Part shown: positions 1 to 8,845 of the stretch, piece by piece
How positions within the stretch are numbered: position 1 is the stretch's first letter
Layout of the letters: each line of letters opens with the position of its first letter
Origin: SZUA-100 sp965248135
GTDB taxonomy: Bacteria > Pseudomonadota > Alphaproteobacteria > Rhizobiales > Rhizobiaceae
Assembly: GCA_965248135.1 (NCBI GenBank)
Contig: CBDFIN010000007.1
Coordinates: forward strand, 148,804 to 212,803
Direction: 5' to 3'
DNA: 64,000 nucleotides
Made by a program: the position numbers and the translations under genes
The notes under the pieces: generated by a model
Database searches by the model: none
What the model was told of the DNA's origin: nothing
What the model saw: the letters and a program-made list of their open reading frames with translations, nothing else

Positions 1-125
1 TCGCCTGATTTCCAACGTGACACGGTCGCTTTGGAAACTTCGGTAATATTGGCAATATCCGTGCCTCTGAGGCCTCCAAGCTTGCCTAATTCATCCAGAT
101 ATCTTGGTACTGTACTCAACATCAT
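1..125 (-). CDS. HTH protein, Xre/ParS (MbcA)-like N-terminus, partial at window edge
   Basis: An open frame starts with ATG ATG at 125 and runs off the window. It reads MMLSTVPRYLDELGKLGG, then an HTH-like stretch ending TEVSKATVSRWKSG. The 'SKATVSRW' pattern is typical of the recognition helix of the Xre/MbcA/ParS antitoxin group, which usually pairs with RES-type toxins; this assignment is inference from about 41 residues. It begins 2 bases after the stop of the 446-aa gene on the same strand, so the two form an operon and a third gene may follow outside the window. Confidence 0.55.
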   Translation of the reverse strand, partial: MMLSTVPRYLDELGKLGGLRGTDIANITEVSKATVSRWKSG

Positions 126-127
126 AA

Positions 128-1468
128 TTATTGTTCTTCCCGTTTGTCACTCGATTGGTGTCTACTACGAATTGCACATGCTGGCGCTCTTGGAGCACCT
201 GCGCCACGTTCATCATGCATCAATCCGAGAGCATCACTGAGTTTGCCAATCTTACGATGATGATCATCTGTTCGTTTTTTCAAACTCACCATATCCACAT
301 CCAGTCGTTCAGCATCTTTTTGCGATGGTTTCAAGTCCTTGATTATACGTGCAAGCCTTTCAGCGTCACGCAAAGGTTTATCAAGGAAAAAGCTTTCACG
401 ATTATGATCAGGAACAGCTCCAAGCGCATCAATTGGCGCAAATGCCTGCCGTGTTGCGTGTTGGCGCGGATCATTTTTCGTATCCTGAATGCCATGAGCG
501 CAACAAGAATCCTGACAAGCCACAGCACGCTTGCCACCTTTTGCGCTGGCTAGCAAATCCAGTTCTTTGCTTTTGAATGATCGACCGAGTCCAGGAACCG
601 GTATATAGGTAGTGCGGCCAAAGCCATCATTTTCATCGCGTTTTTTTGGTTCCTTATGCCAGGAACGGGCGTTAAATTGCTCGCGTTCTGCAATGCCATG
701 AGCCAAGCCCGAAGCGCCGCCAAATGCAAGTGCCGCCTGTCCCATTAGGCCACCCAGATGGTCAATAACAATAGGTTTACCTAGATTATGCAGGCCATGT
801 AATGCCGTGATAAACTGTTTGGTAGTTTGAGGCTTGGGGTCATTGCCAAGACCTGAGGCTCGTATCCATACATTGTCGATTGGCAAACCGGCAATTCTGC
901 TAACAAGATCACTTCGTACATTGCTGTCATTTAAAGGGACATGTGAGTGGATAATTGGGTAATCAATTGCAATTGCTTGCCCGCCTTCCTGATCGAGAGC
1001 CCGCCGCAATGCTATACAGGCAGCAACATCAACACCAAACCAGTCTGCAAAACTCGGGTCCGCCAGAAAATGAGTGGGGGTAAGAACTGTATCAACTGCA
1101 AACTGCACGGCAAATCTTGCAATTTGTCCGATTACGTCAGATTTTTCATTAGGGTGGAAAAAGGAAGGCCCAAGAGGCTTTCCGTCACCGGATGCCGCCC
1201 ATGGCGCATTTCTTACCTGCCCCAGAAATTTTTCTTTCGCTGCGAGCTCCGCAATTTCAGGGTCAAGAACAATCTCAACACTATCCCGTCGAAACGCATT
1301 TACCAGATCGATTTGTCGTCTCAAGCGAGATGCATCGAATACGGCGCGCCTAACCGGCAAACGGCCTGCCGCGTGCAACTCTCCCAATTTCCGATGGGCA
1401 TCTCCAATCCGGATAAACTGGGAGATTGGCTTAATAGGGCTCTTAAATTCGATTACATTGGCCGACAT
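128..1468 (-). CDS. Uncharacterised 446-aa protein, TIM-barrel-like
   Basis: I do not recognise a named family. Strand-like hydrophobic stretches alternate with helices (for example VEIVLDPE, AIAIDYPIIHSHVPL, VWIRASGLG, KPIVIDHLGG), which suggests a TIM-barrel-like fold over roughly residues 50-260. A glycine-rich segment follows (GLMGQAALAFGGASGLAHG) and then a cysteine cluster near residues 315-325 (CQDSCCAH) that could bind metal. The C-terminal ~90 residues are charged and helical. The overall layout recalls tRNA-guanine-transglycosylase-like barrels, but this is only a resemblance by eye. It is the first gene of an operon with the HTH gene at 1-125, an arrangement that would fit a toxin-antitoxin or defence cassette. 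Confidence 0.6.
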   Translation of the reverse strand: MSANVIEFKSPIKPISQFIRIGDAHRKLGELHAAGRLPVRRAVFDASRLRRQIDLVNAFRRDSVEIVLDPEIAELAAKEKFLGQVRNAPWAASGDGKPLGPSFFHPNEKSDVIGQIARFAVQFAVDTVLTPTHFLADPSFADWFGVDVAACIALRRALDQEGGQAIAIDYPIIHSHVPLNDSNVRSDLVSRIAGLPIDNVWIRASGLGNDPKPQTTKQFITALHGLHNLGKPIVIDHLGGLMGQAALAFGGASGLAHGIAEREQFNARSWHKEPKKRDENDGFGRTTYIPVPGLGRSFKSKELDLLASAKGGKRAVACQDSCCAHGIQDTKNDPRQHATRQAFAPIDALGAVPDHNRESFFLDKPLRDAERLARIIKDLKPSQKDAERLDVDMVSLKKRTDDHHRKIGKLSDALGLMHDERGAGAPRAPACAIRSRHQSSDKREEQ

Positions 1469-1597
1469 ATCGGCAATCCTTTAAATTTATGTTTCACAAA
1501 ACCATTATATGAAACAAATATGCAATTTGCAAGCAAAATCCCCCAATTTGATGACTCCCGTTGTTCGGAGGGTCAATTGCGAGTAAAAATACCCAAT

Positions 1598-3907
1598 CTA
1601 CCCTTTGAGACTGTCGAACATGTTCGTTATTTCTTCATTACTCGCACGTTCCATGCCTCGCCGATCCTTCCACTCACTAACATCGTGGTCGGCTCGTTGC
1701 TCCTCACGCTCGTCCAACTCGGCGAGGGCATCGTTAATTTCGTCATATTGCATTGAAACTGCGTAACCATACTCGTCCACCATTTTGAACATGAATCCGG
1801 CGAATGATTCGAGCTCATCACGATTATCACAAATATCTCTCAAATCACCTCTGAAATGGGAGCGAGCGTATTTCTTAATTCCAGTTGCAAACAGATCAAC
1901 TTCATCGTCGCTGATAGGCGTTTTACTGCTTGAAACATACTCATCAACTTGCCAAAATTCGTCGTAGGTTATGGCATTGCTCAATTCAGCAAACATTCTT
2001 TTTCTAACCTGATCGTAGATGTCAATGTCACGGATCGGTTCCCAATCCGACTTCTCAATGCAATCCAAAATGTCAACGGTATCCTTGAAATCCGGCGTTG
2101 TCTCATCCCATCGTTCGAAAACGGCTTTTACAAGTAACGAAGTCAACTGGAGAAGGTGCTCGGATTCAAAATGATCTGCCATTAACAATATGGCGCGTAA
2201 ACGTGCTTCTGGATAGAGATCAAGCGCTCTTTCCGCTGTGAACTGACTATTTTGAATCATTAGCCTATAGGGCAGAGCAAGCGTACGCTTGATTGCTTCA
2301 AGAAAGTATTTGTTCGATGTATTTATAATGCTTTGAGCGGGACCCGTTTCCTGCTGATTGGACCATTGATACAACCTGGAAACTTGATCAAAATTCGATG
2401 CCCCTCGAATCAAATCTTCGATAATATCCGACGATGGGGAAACGACACCGCTTACAAAATCTTTCACCGACGGGTTTATGTATTCGACCGAATTCCTTTC
2501 AATGGAAACAAAACTGCCTTCAACTTCACGAAGCGCCGCAGAGAAACCGTCAGTAGAAATCGGGTAATTGTATTTCTTGGCTTGCAGCATATGAAGCGAT
2601 TGCCATGCCGGTTCGCAAATATGAATATGCTCCTTACCGCCCATGGCAAACAGCGATAGCAGTAGGCTGCGTGCCGAGTCTGAAATCTGCCGTTGGAAAG
2701 CCTCATTCCATATTTCCCGAGGATTCTCCAATATGCCTGCAACAAAGGTGCGGTATTTTTCAACTGATACTTTCTTTATGCGCCGATATGTAGACAACCA
2801 TTCGATCAGACGCGGATTAAAGTTTCGGTGCAATAGGATAGATTCATAGAAATTATCCTCGATAAGCTTGCTACGATACTCAACTGGAAGCTCACTAAAG
2901 TAGATATGATTATACAAAATTTTGGCACGTTCTGCTTTTGAATAATCGGCGATTTGAAGTATGCATCTGTAGTCCACAATGGGACTGCGTTTCAGCCGGT
3001 CTGAACCAATCAGTGCGTTCGATAGAATATGTTCACGCGTTGTCATCACCAATTTCGAATTTGGCGATGATTGAACCATTTCCATAAATTCGACTAAGGA
3101 TTGATCTTCGTTGCGAAGCAGGAAACCATGTCGCTCTCTAAGAAAAGTCTGCCCCAGGAAGTCGTCATAATAAAACACCTGACTTTCTCTTCTGTTGAAC
3201 AATGATAGCCCTTCGCGCAAATCCCCCTTTATGACGACTGGAACGTGACCTTCCTCCACATAGGAAAAAAGCAGTAATTCGGCCAAAGTCGTCTTGCCGA
3301 CACCCGGCTCACCGGAGATAACTACGATATTTGTATCAGCTAGAATTTGTCGTGCACGCGGAAAGCACGAATTTTGAACATAGAGTGGCAGCTTTCGCGT
3401 AATCTTCTCGATAATAAATTCGGTTCTGCTGAGTTCCGCATTGTGCAGCACTCGATCAAGAACCGCCTTGCTGGTGAGCCAAAGCTTGAAGTTTTTTTGT
3501 TCAATTTCTGGATGTTTTTCCAGAAGAAGATTTAATTCAGTCTGTCCAATAATATCATCGGTCGTTTGAATATACGACGAGAGTACTGCCATGATGTCGG
3601 CCTTGTTAGCAGGTGTTAGTCCAACCGAAGTGACAAGCACATACCTATCCGGCGTAAGCGCCTCAATCTTTGGTTTTTCTTCCAGCTTCAGGTTGGAGAG
3701 AAGTTTGCTAAATCCGGAATTTGCATAATGTTTACACTGGACGATTATTGTTTGGTCCGAAAATGGGTGTGCGTATCTGAGATCAATCCCCTGATCCCTT
3801 CCTGATTTGAACGCCTCAAGTCGGCATTCCCACTCCTTCTGAAGCAGACCTGCAACCATCATCTCGAAATCAAATGGTGAAAGCTGAGAGAAATCATATT
3901 GTGACAT
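1598..3907 (-). CDS. Mrr-type restriction endonuclease fused to STAND NTPase
   Basis: 769-aa protein. The N-terminus has the PD-(D/E)xK core of Mrr-like nucleases: GIDLRY with Asp at residue 42 and VQCKHY with Gln57-x-Lys59. A P-loop (SGEPGVGKTT) lies near residues 199-207. It is followed by a winged-helix/helical region typical of novel STAND (nSTAND3-type) NTPases, and the rest is a long helical sensor-like C-terminus. Nuclease-STAND fusions are known prokaryotic immune proteins: the C-terminal part senses a trigger, the NTPase oligomerises, and the nuclease degrades DNA. No modification methylase lies nearby, which argues against a classical restriction-modification role. The IS3 element starts about 110 bp upstream, within the likely promoter region, so expression may be altered. 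The domains are visible; the defence role is inference. Confidence 0.8.
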   Translation of the reverse strand: MSQYDFSQLSPFDFEMMVAGLLQKEWECRLEAFKSGRDQGIDLRYAHPFSDQTIIVQCKHYANSGFSKLLSNLKLEEKPKIEALTPDRYVLVTSVGLTPANKADIMAVLSSYIQTTDDIIGQTELNLLLEKHPEIEQKNFKLWLTSKAVLDRVLHNAELSRTEFIIEKITRKLPLYVQNSCFPRARQILADTNIVVISGEPGVGKTTLAELLLFSYVEEGHVPVVIKGDLREGLSLFNRRESQVFYYDDFLGQTFLRERHGFLLRNEDQSLVEFMEMVQSSPNSKLVMTTREHILSNALIGSDRLKRSPIVDYRCILQIADYSKAERAKILYNHIYFSELPVEYRSKLIEDNFYESILLHRNFNPRLIEWLSTYRRIKKVSVEKYRTFVAGILENPREIWNEAFQRQISDSARSLLLSLFAMGGKEHIHICEPAWQSLHMLQAKKYNYPISTDGFSAALREVEGSFVSIERNSVEYINPSVKDFVSGVVSPSSDIIEDLIRGASNFDQVSRLYQWSNQQETGPAQSIINTSNKYFLEAIKRTLALPYRLMIQNSQFTAERALDLYPEARLRAILLMADHFESEHLLQLTSLLVKAVFERWDETTPDFKDTVDILDCIEKSDWEPIRDIDIYDQVRKRMFAELSNAITYDEFWQVDEYVSSSKTPISDDEVDLFATGIKKYARSHFRGDLRDICDNRDELESFAGFMFKMVDEYGYAVSMQYDEINDALAELDEREEQRADHDVSEWKDRRGMERASNEEITNMFDSLKG

Positions 3908-4081
3908 TTATTTGATACTCATATTTAGGGGCACTGGCTAAGAATAGAGTGATTTATATACTCATGGTGTTCTATTACAATTTCGAATTTCCGTTCTTGG
4001 CAAAACAGTGCGGATTTTGACCTGCGCCCCTAAAACTCCTCCAAAATGATGTAGAGTCCGGCCATCAAAAAGGACGGACGC

Positions 4082-4345
4082 ATGAAGGCACGATTTACGG
4101 ATGAGCAGATTATCAAGCTGCTGAAGGAACATGAGGCTGGTGAGGGAGCGGCGGATATTTGTCGGCGCTATGGGATCAGCCAGGGCACGTTTTACAAATA
4201 CAAATCGAAGTATGGCGGCATGGAAGCATCTGATGCCAAGAAGCTGAAGGCCTTGGAAGCTGAGAATGCCAAGCTTAAGAAGCTGTTGGCCGAGACCATG
4301 CTGGATGTTGCCATGCTTCGGGATGTCAATTCAAAAAAGTGGTGA
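4082..4345 (+). CDS. IS3 transposase OrfA
   Basis: 87-aa protein with an N-terminal helix-turn-helix (FTDEQIIKLLKEHEAGEGAAD ... YGISQGTFYKYKSKYGG) and a C-terminal leucine-rich coiled coil (KKLKALEAENAKLKKLLAE). This is the usual DNA-binding/multimerisation subunit of IS3 elements. The final codons run over the heptamer A AAA AAG at 4333-4339, where a -1 slip joins the frame to OrfB and makes the OrfAB transposase. Start ATG at 4082 follows the purine-rich AAAAAGGACGG. Confidence 0.93.
   Translation: MKARFTDEQIIKLLKEHEAGEGAADICRRYGISQGTFYKYKSKYGGMEASDAKKLKALEAENAKLKKLLAETMLDVAMLRDVNSKKW
4333..4339 (+). promoter_or_regulatory. Programmed -1 frameshift site (AAAAAAG)
   Basis: The heptamer is read A AAA AAG in the OrfA frame. 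OrfB is in the -1 frame and its open frame covers the site (codons AAA GTG GTG). This is the classical IS3 slippery sequence for production of the OrfAB fusion. Confidence 0.85.
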
Positions 4346-5178
4346 CGCCCGTGGCAAAGCGAGAGGCTGTGGCTCATTTGATGGATAAGCATCAGGTGAG
4401 CCAGCGGCGGGCGTGTGAAGTTTTGGAGGTAGATCGTTCGACCATCCGGTATCGATCGAAACGAATTGATGACCTTGAGCAACGCGAGGCCATCAAACGG
4501 GTTGCGAAAGAACGCAGACGGTTTGGCTATCGCCGGATCAATGTCATGCTGCAACGTGAAGGCATCCATATGAACCACAAGAAACTGCGACGCATCTATG
4601 CCGAGGAAAAGCTGCAAGTGCGGCGCAGAGGCGGCAGAAAGCGCGCCTTGGGCACCAGAAGGCCTATGGAGGTAGCAAACGGCGCAAACCAGCGTTGGAG
4701 CCTGGATTTTGTTAGTGATGCATTCACCGATGGCCGTCGGTTTCGCATTTTAACGGTTGTCGATGACTTTACCAAGGAGTGTGTTGCTCTGGTTCCTGAT
4801 ACATCCATTTCCGGCTTGCGGGTGACGCGTGAATTGAACAAGGCAATTGCTGAGCGAGGCATGCCAAAGACCATTGTTTCGGACAATGGTACCGAGTTCA
4901 CCAGCATGGCAATCCTGGAATGGGTACAGGGAAACGGTATTGACTGGCATTACATCCAACCTGGAAAGCCCACACAAAACGCCTTCATCGAGAGCTTCAA
5001 CGGAAAGCTGCGCGATGAAGGCTTGAACGAAACGCTGTTCAGTTCACTGGCGGAAGCCAAACATGAGCTGGAATATTGGAAGGAGGATTACAACCATCAC
5101 AGACCGCACTCATCACTCGGATATATGACGCCGAATGAATTTGTGAGTAAAATATCAATGGACAAACTGGCCGCGTAA
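4339..5178 (+). CDS. IS3 transposase OrfB (DDE integrase core)
   Basis: 279-aa protein with an N-terminal HTH_21 region (HQVSQRRACEVLEVDRST) and an rve-type integrase core. The DDE residues are visible: Asp in LDFVSDAF, Asp in IVSDNGTEF, and Glu in AFIESFNGKLRDE, with the C-terminal signature YNHHRPHSSLGYMTPNEF. It overlaps OrfA by 7 bases in the -1 frame and is probably translated mainly as the OrfAB fusion; GTG at 4339 or GTG at 4351 are possible independent starts. Confidence 0.93.
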   Translation: MVTPVAKREAVAHLMDKHQVSQRRACEVLEVDRSTIRYRSKRIDDLEQREAIKRVAKERRRFGYRRINVMLQREGIHMNHKKLRRIYAEEKLQVRRRGGRKRALGTRRPMEVANGANQRWSLDFVSDAFTDGRRFRILTVVDDFTKECVALVPDTSISGLRVTRELNKAIAERGMPKTIVSDNGTEFTSMAILEWVQGNGIDWHYIQPGKPTQNAFIESFNGKLRDEGLNETLFSSLAEAKHELEYWKEDYNHHRPHSSLGYMTPNEFVSKISMDKLAA

Positions 5179-5239
5179 GGTCATCAAATCAAAACCAAGG
5201 ACTCTACAAAAATATGGAGGGAATTTGGGGCGCAGGTCA

Positions 5240-5667
5240 ATTTGAATGTATTGAGAACTCGCGAGTGTTCAGTACCTACTAGAAATTTGACGTTTAGTTT
5301 AACATCCGGAATATGTAACAATGGGCATCTTCAAGTAGACATTCCCCGTGGCAAGCAACAGGGCCGCGCTGTCGTGAACCAGGCCAGCCTGACACAGGTC
5401 AACTTGTCCTGGCCATCCGGCTTTCATCGCTAATGCACAGAAGAAACTGGCATACTCTCTGTTTTCAGAGAGTATGAATTGTCCAATTGATGTGTCCGAG
5501 GGCTTTGCCCTTCTCTACCCAAAAGCAAAATAGTGCCAACCGTGGCTCACTACGCCTTCGGTTTCGTTGCGCCCGCACCATTGTCACGATTTGGCTTTTC
5601 CCTTCCAACCCATCCTCGCCGGAATGCAGGGTTTCATGCGAAACCCAGTTCTAAGGAAGGAAAAGAA
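5240..5667. other. Non-coding stretch with strong hairpin (5451-5476)
   Basis: About 430 bp with no convincing gene. It holds a perfect hairpin CATACTCTCTG-TTTT-CAGAGAGTATG at 5451-5476 with no T-run on either side, so it is not a simple terminator and could be an operator or a transcript-end structure. The segment ends in a ribosome-binding site (GGAAGGAAAAG) for the J-domain gene at 5668. Confidence 0.6.
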
Positions 5668-6150
5668 ATGAATATATTTGATGCGGCTAAAATACTTGGA
5701 TTGTCGGGAGACATCACACAGGATCATGTCAAACGCGCCTATGTCAGCGCTTGTAAGAAATACCATCCTGATATTAATCCGGCGGGTGAAGAAATGATGA
5801 AAGTCGTTAATGCCGCCCATGAAGTGTTGCAGGATTTTTCTGGCACAATTCAAGAGAAGCAATCGGAGTATGGCGAGCTGCTTAATGATGCGCTTAATAC
5901 GATAATATCACTGCATGGCCTCATCATTGAAATTTGCGGGGTCTGGATATGGGTAACAGGTGACACACGATCCCATAAAGACACACTGAAACAATCCGGT
6001 TTTATATGGGCTTCCAAAAAGAAAGCTTGGCACTTTCGCCCCGAACAATTTCGCAGCCGTTCCAGAGGAAAAACTACCCTCGATGACATTCGCACCAAAT
6101 ATGGAAGCAAGCGCCCAACGGGTCAGGGCTTTGCACGGATTGGGGGGTGA
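5668..6150 (+). CDS. J-domain (DnaJ-like) protein
   Basis: 160-aa protein. Residues 1-60 form a J domain (FDAAKILGLSGDITQDHVKRAY ending in a KYHPDINP loop) with the HPD tripeptide that stimulates Hsp70 ATPase. The rest is a short domain rich in Trp (WIWVTGDTRSHKDTLKQSG ... WASKKKAWHFRPEQ). An HPD-bearing J domain with a Trp-rich tail is often seen on plasmids, where the role is unknown. ATG at 5668 is chosen over an upstream frame opening because it directly follows GGAAGGAAAAGAA and gives a J domain at the N-terminus. The stop at 6150 is immediately followed by the next gene. Confidence 0.85.
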   Translation: MNIFDAAKILGLSGDITQDHVKRAYVSACKKYHPDINPAGEEMMKVVNAAHEVLQDFSGTIQEKQSEYGELLNDALNTIISLHGLIIEICGVWIWVTGDTRSHKDTLKQSGFIWASKKKAWHFRPEQFRSRSRGKTTLDDIRTKYGSKRPTGQGFARIGG

Positions 6151-6154
6151 TGTG

Positions 6155-6718
6155 ATGCAGGAGCATTCAGCCATCATAGAACAAATTGCACTTTATTTGG
6201 GCGCGCCGTGGAAGGTGAACCATCTGCAACAGCAATCATACTGGCAGCGGGAGATTATAGACGGCACAGGGCGTGGTCTGCTTATCAGCCAACAGTATAA
6301 CAGCCGGAAATTCAGCATTTGTGGCATGTTTGATCACCGACAAACCGAGACTGTCCATGGCGACCATAAGTCAATCGGGGTGAGTATTACCCGACCACCA
6401 AAAGACATCGCAGCCGACATTATTCGTCGTCTGCTTCCCAGTTATCTGTACACATTTGAGACTGCAAAAGTGCGGTTTGACCAACAACGGTTAGAGCAAG
6501 AGCAGCTTGACCACAAGGCGCAGGCGCTGGTCACGGTCACAGGTGGCCGCGTTTCCCATCATTCCTGCGACAGCCGAATACGGACGATCTATTTCACTGG
6601 TGGTCAAGCGGAGATTTACCACCATTCCGACGAGGTCAAATTAACGCTTACCTCATTGAGCATGGAATTAGCCGTACAGATCGCAGCAATGGTTCGCGCT
6701 GATAAAGCGCCACCCTAA
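6155..6718 (+). CDS. Hypothetical protein, co-transcribed with J-domain gene
   Basis: About 187 aa from ATG at 6155 (GTG at 6152 is also possible); the purine-rich GGGGGG just before is a likely ribosome-binding site. No family is recognised. It has no membrane segment or signal peptide. The C-terminal half contains regular beta-like stretches (RIRTIYFTGGQAEIYHH, VKLTLTSLSMELAVQI). Position directly after the J-domain gene and before the ParB-like gene suggests a plasmid-maintenance operon. Confidence 0.65.
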   Translation: MQEHSAIIEQIALYLGAPWKVNHLQQQSYWQREIIDGTGRGLLISQQYNSRKFSICGMFDHRQTETVHGDHKSIGVSITRPPKDIAADIIRRLLPSYLYTFETAKVRFDQQRLEQEQLDHKAQALVTVTGGRVSHHSCDSRIRTIYFTGGQAEIYHHSDEVKLTLTSLSMELAVQIAAMVRADKAPP

Positions 6719-6786
6719 CAAATAGCACTCCTCCCCCACACAAAGACACAACTTTTAACAACAACAATTTTACGGAGACAATTATC

Positions 6787-8508
6787 ATGAATTTAGATCA
6801 TATCGAACTAACCAACCTTAGACTCTCACCTCTGAATGTACGCAAAAACGGAATCAAACATTCTGACAATCTGGTGGTAAGCATCGCCAATATGGGCTTG
6901 CTGCAACCGCTTTTGGTACGCGCCAATGATTCAGGAAGTAGCGGAGAGGATTTTGAAATCATTGCCGGACAAAGGCGTTTTAATGCCTGTCAAACCTTAG
7001 AGGCAGAAGGTAACGGCATCGGTGCTGTACCCTGTATCATAATGCAGGATGGTGATGACGCAGCAGCTATTGAAGCCTCGCTTGCAGAGAATATTGCAAG
7101 ATTGCCAATGGATGAAATTGACCAGTATCAGGCATTTTCAGCACTCCTAGAACAAGGCCGCAGCATTGATGATATTGCATCTCATTTTGGGGTAACGCAG
7201 AGACTGGTGCAACAACGTCTGGCAATCTCCAATTTGTTCAATCCAATTCTCAAAGCTTATCGCAACGAAGATATTAAACCGTCAACATTGCGTATTTTGA
7301 CTATGGCAACTACGCGCCAGCAAAAGGCTTGGTGGAAATTACACAAGGATGAGCAATCTTATGCGCCGCTTGGAAATTCACTTAAAAGCTGGTTGTTTGG
7401 AGGTCAGCATATTCCAACAGAAAATGCCCTGTTTAATCTCGATGATTACACCGGAGGCATCGTGTCTGATCTTTTCGGAGAGGAAAAATATTTCACTGAC
7501 AGCGAAAAGTTCTGGACGTTGCAAGGCAAGTCGATTGCTCTGGCAAAGGAAAAATACATGGCCGAAGGCTGGACTGAAATTGTCTTGGAGGAAACAGGCG
7601 AACATTGGTGCAGTTGGGAATATGTTGAAACCGCAAAGGAAGACGGAGGCCGCATTTATGTCTCTTGTAGCTCTGATGGTGAGGTTTGTTTTCATGAAGG
7701 GTTCTTAACCCGTAAAGAGGCCGAGCGCCTAGAGCGACAAAATAGCGGTAATAAGAAATCAGTTGTGCGACCTGAAATAACCAAAGCCATGCAGAATTAC
7801 CTTGATTTGCATCGCCATTGTGCAGTCAAAATAGAATTGTTGAAGCATCCAGACATCGCGCTACGCCTTAGCGTGGCGCATATGATTTGCGGTTCTGGTC
7901 TATGGAAAGTGGAAGCAGAGCCACAACGGGGCAATACCGAGGCCATCCGTGAAAGCATATCAATTAGCCCATGTGATCATCGGTTCCACGATGAAACCAG
8001 AGATATCCGTGATATATTAAGTTTAGAAGCGGATCAGGATATTATTGATCATAGTTGGCATGGTCATGATCTTGCTGAAACCTTTGCTCGCCTGACGCGG
8101 CTGGACAACGATGAGGTAATGCGTATTCTAACCTTTGTCATGGCAGAAAGTCTGCAATCAGCAACCAGCATGGTTGAAGGTTTAGGGCAATTACTCAATG
8201 TCAACATGGCCGATCATTGGCAAGTAAGTTCTGCCAGTGGTGATGTGTTTTTTGATCTATTGCGAGACAAGCAGGCCATTAATGCAATAGTCGCCGAGCT
8301 TGCGGGAAAATCAGCAGCAGATGCGAATCTGAAGGCTACAGCCAAGGTGCAAAAGGGCATTATAAAAGACTGCCTGAATGGTACCCGCAAAGCCGAAGTT
8401 GAAAACTGGCAACCGCGCTATATGCAATTCCCGATGAAAGCCTACACCAACAAAGGCGGCATTGCTGCCATGGATGGATGGCAGGAAGTCAAAGGGTATT
8501 CCCATTAG
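6787..8508 (+). CDS. ParB/RepB/Spo0J-like nuclease-fold protein
   Basis: 573 aa. The N-terminal ParB/Srx fold is clear: LRLSPLNVRKNG, SIANMGLLQPLLVR and the IIAGQRRFNACQ motif, then a central HTH (IDDIASHFGVTQRLVQQRL). Typical partition ParB proteins are about 300 aa; this one has a further ~350 residues with no recognised domain. No ParA gene sits next to it, so it is more like the long ParB-domain proteins on plasmids and integrative elements that act as regulators or nucleases than a true segregation protein. ATG at 6787 has a GGAGAC site 9 bases upstream, and a hairpin terminator follows the gene. Confidence 0.85.
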   Translation: MNLDHIELTNLRLSPLNVRKNGIKHSDNLVVSIANMGLLQPLLVRANDSGSSGEDFEIIAGQRRFNACQTLEAEGNGIGAVPCIIMQDGDDAAAIEASLAENIARLPMDEIDQYQAFSALLEQGRSIDDIASHFGVTQRLVQQRLAISNLFNPILKAYRNEDIKPSTLRILTMATTRQQKAWWKLHKDEQSYAPLGNSLKSWLFGGQHIPTENALFNLDDYTGGIVSDLFGEEKYFTDSEKFWTLQGKSIALAKEKYMAEGWTEIVLEETGEHWCSWEYVETAKEDGGRIYVSCSSDGEVCFHEGFLTRKEAERLERQNSGNKKSVVRPEITKAMQNYLDLHRHCAVKIELLKHPDIALRLSVAHMICGSGLWKVEAEPQRGNTEAIRESISISPCDHRFHDETRDIRDILSLEADQDIIDHSWHGHDLAETFARLTRLDNDEVMRILTFVMAESLQSATSMVEGLGQLLNVNMADHWQVSSASGDVFFDLLRDKQAINAIVAELAGKSAADANLKATAKVQKGIIKDCLNGTRKAEVENWQPRYMQFPMKAYTNKGGIAAMDGWQEVKGYSH

Positions 8509-8540
8509 TGGGTTTCCAAGAGGTGAAATAGTAGCCTCGC

Positions 8541-8586
8541 AAATTCCGAGCGGCAGTATTCGCCGTTCGGAATTTGTCTTTTTCTC
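8541..8586 (+). terminator. Rho-independent terminator after parB-like gene
   Basis: AAATTCCGAGCGGC (8541-8554) pairs with GCCGTTCGGAATTT (8562-8575), with one G-T pair, and is followed by GTCTTTTTCTC. It lies 33 bp after the stop at 8508. The 260 bp after it contain no gene, only short repeats of the type TTAGTGGGTT at about 8504, 8668 and 8715. Confidence 0.8.
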
Positions 8587-8845
8587 ATAATTAAATTCTG
8601 GCAATTGTCGTTTCTCTCCTCTTGATGAAACGCCCTTTATGACCATCCGCGCCGTTCAGAAACCGCTAGTGGGAACCCTCCAGCGGATCAAGGGTCTGCC
8701 CGCACCACCTTTCCCCATTAGTGGGTTCAGGCCATGATGACCCTGTGACCGAGCGGCTGAAACCGATGGTCAGCCTCCTTTGCGTCCATGAGGACGAACA
8801 ACCACAATGAAATAGAATTTACTATTGAATTTTCCAAAGAACATT

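Larger units (their letters stand above)
4018..5239 (+). mobile_element. Intact IS3-family (IS407-type) insertion sequence, 1222 bp
   Basis: Imperfect terminal inverted repeats match: left end TGACCTGCGCCCC at 4018, right end GGGGCGCAGGTCA ending at 5239, with further matches inward (GTAGAGTCC near 4050 and its complement near 5200). The element is flanked by a 4-bp direct repeat ATTT (4014-4017 and 5240-5243). Four-base duplications are characteristic of the IS407 group of IS3. It carries overlapping orfA and orfB with an A6G slippery site, so it looks transposition-competent. Confidence 0.93.

Noticed and set aside
947..1756. 269-codon + strand open frame opposite the 446-aa gene
   Set aside because: It is antisense to the 446-aa gene and the start of the Mrr-STAND gene region, and has Cys/Arg-rich composition with no motif or ribosome-binding site.
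6787..8508. True partition ParB with parS
   Set aside because: The protein is twice as long as ParB, no ParA lies beside it, and no clustered parS-like palindrome was seen nearby.
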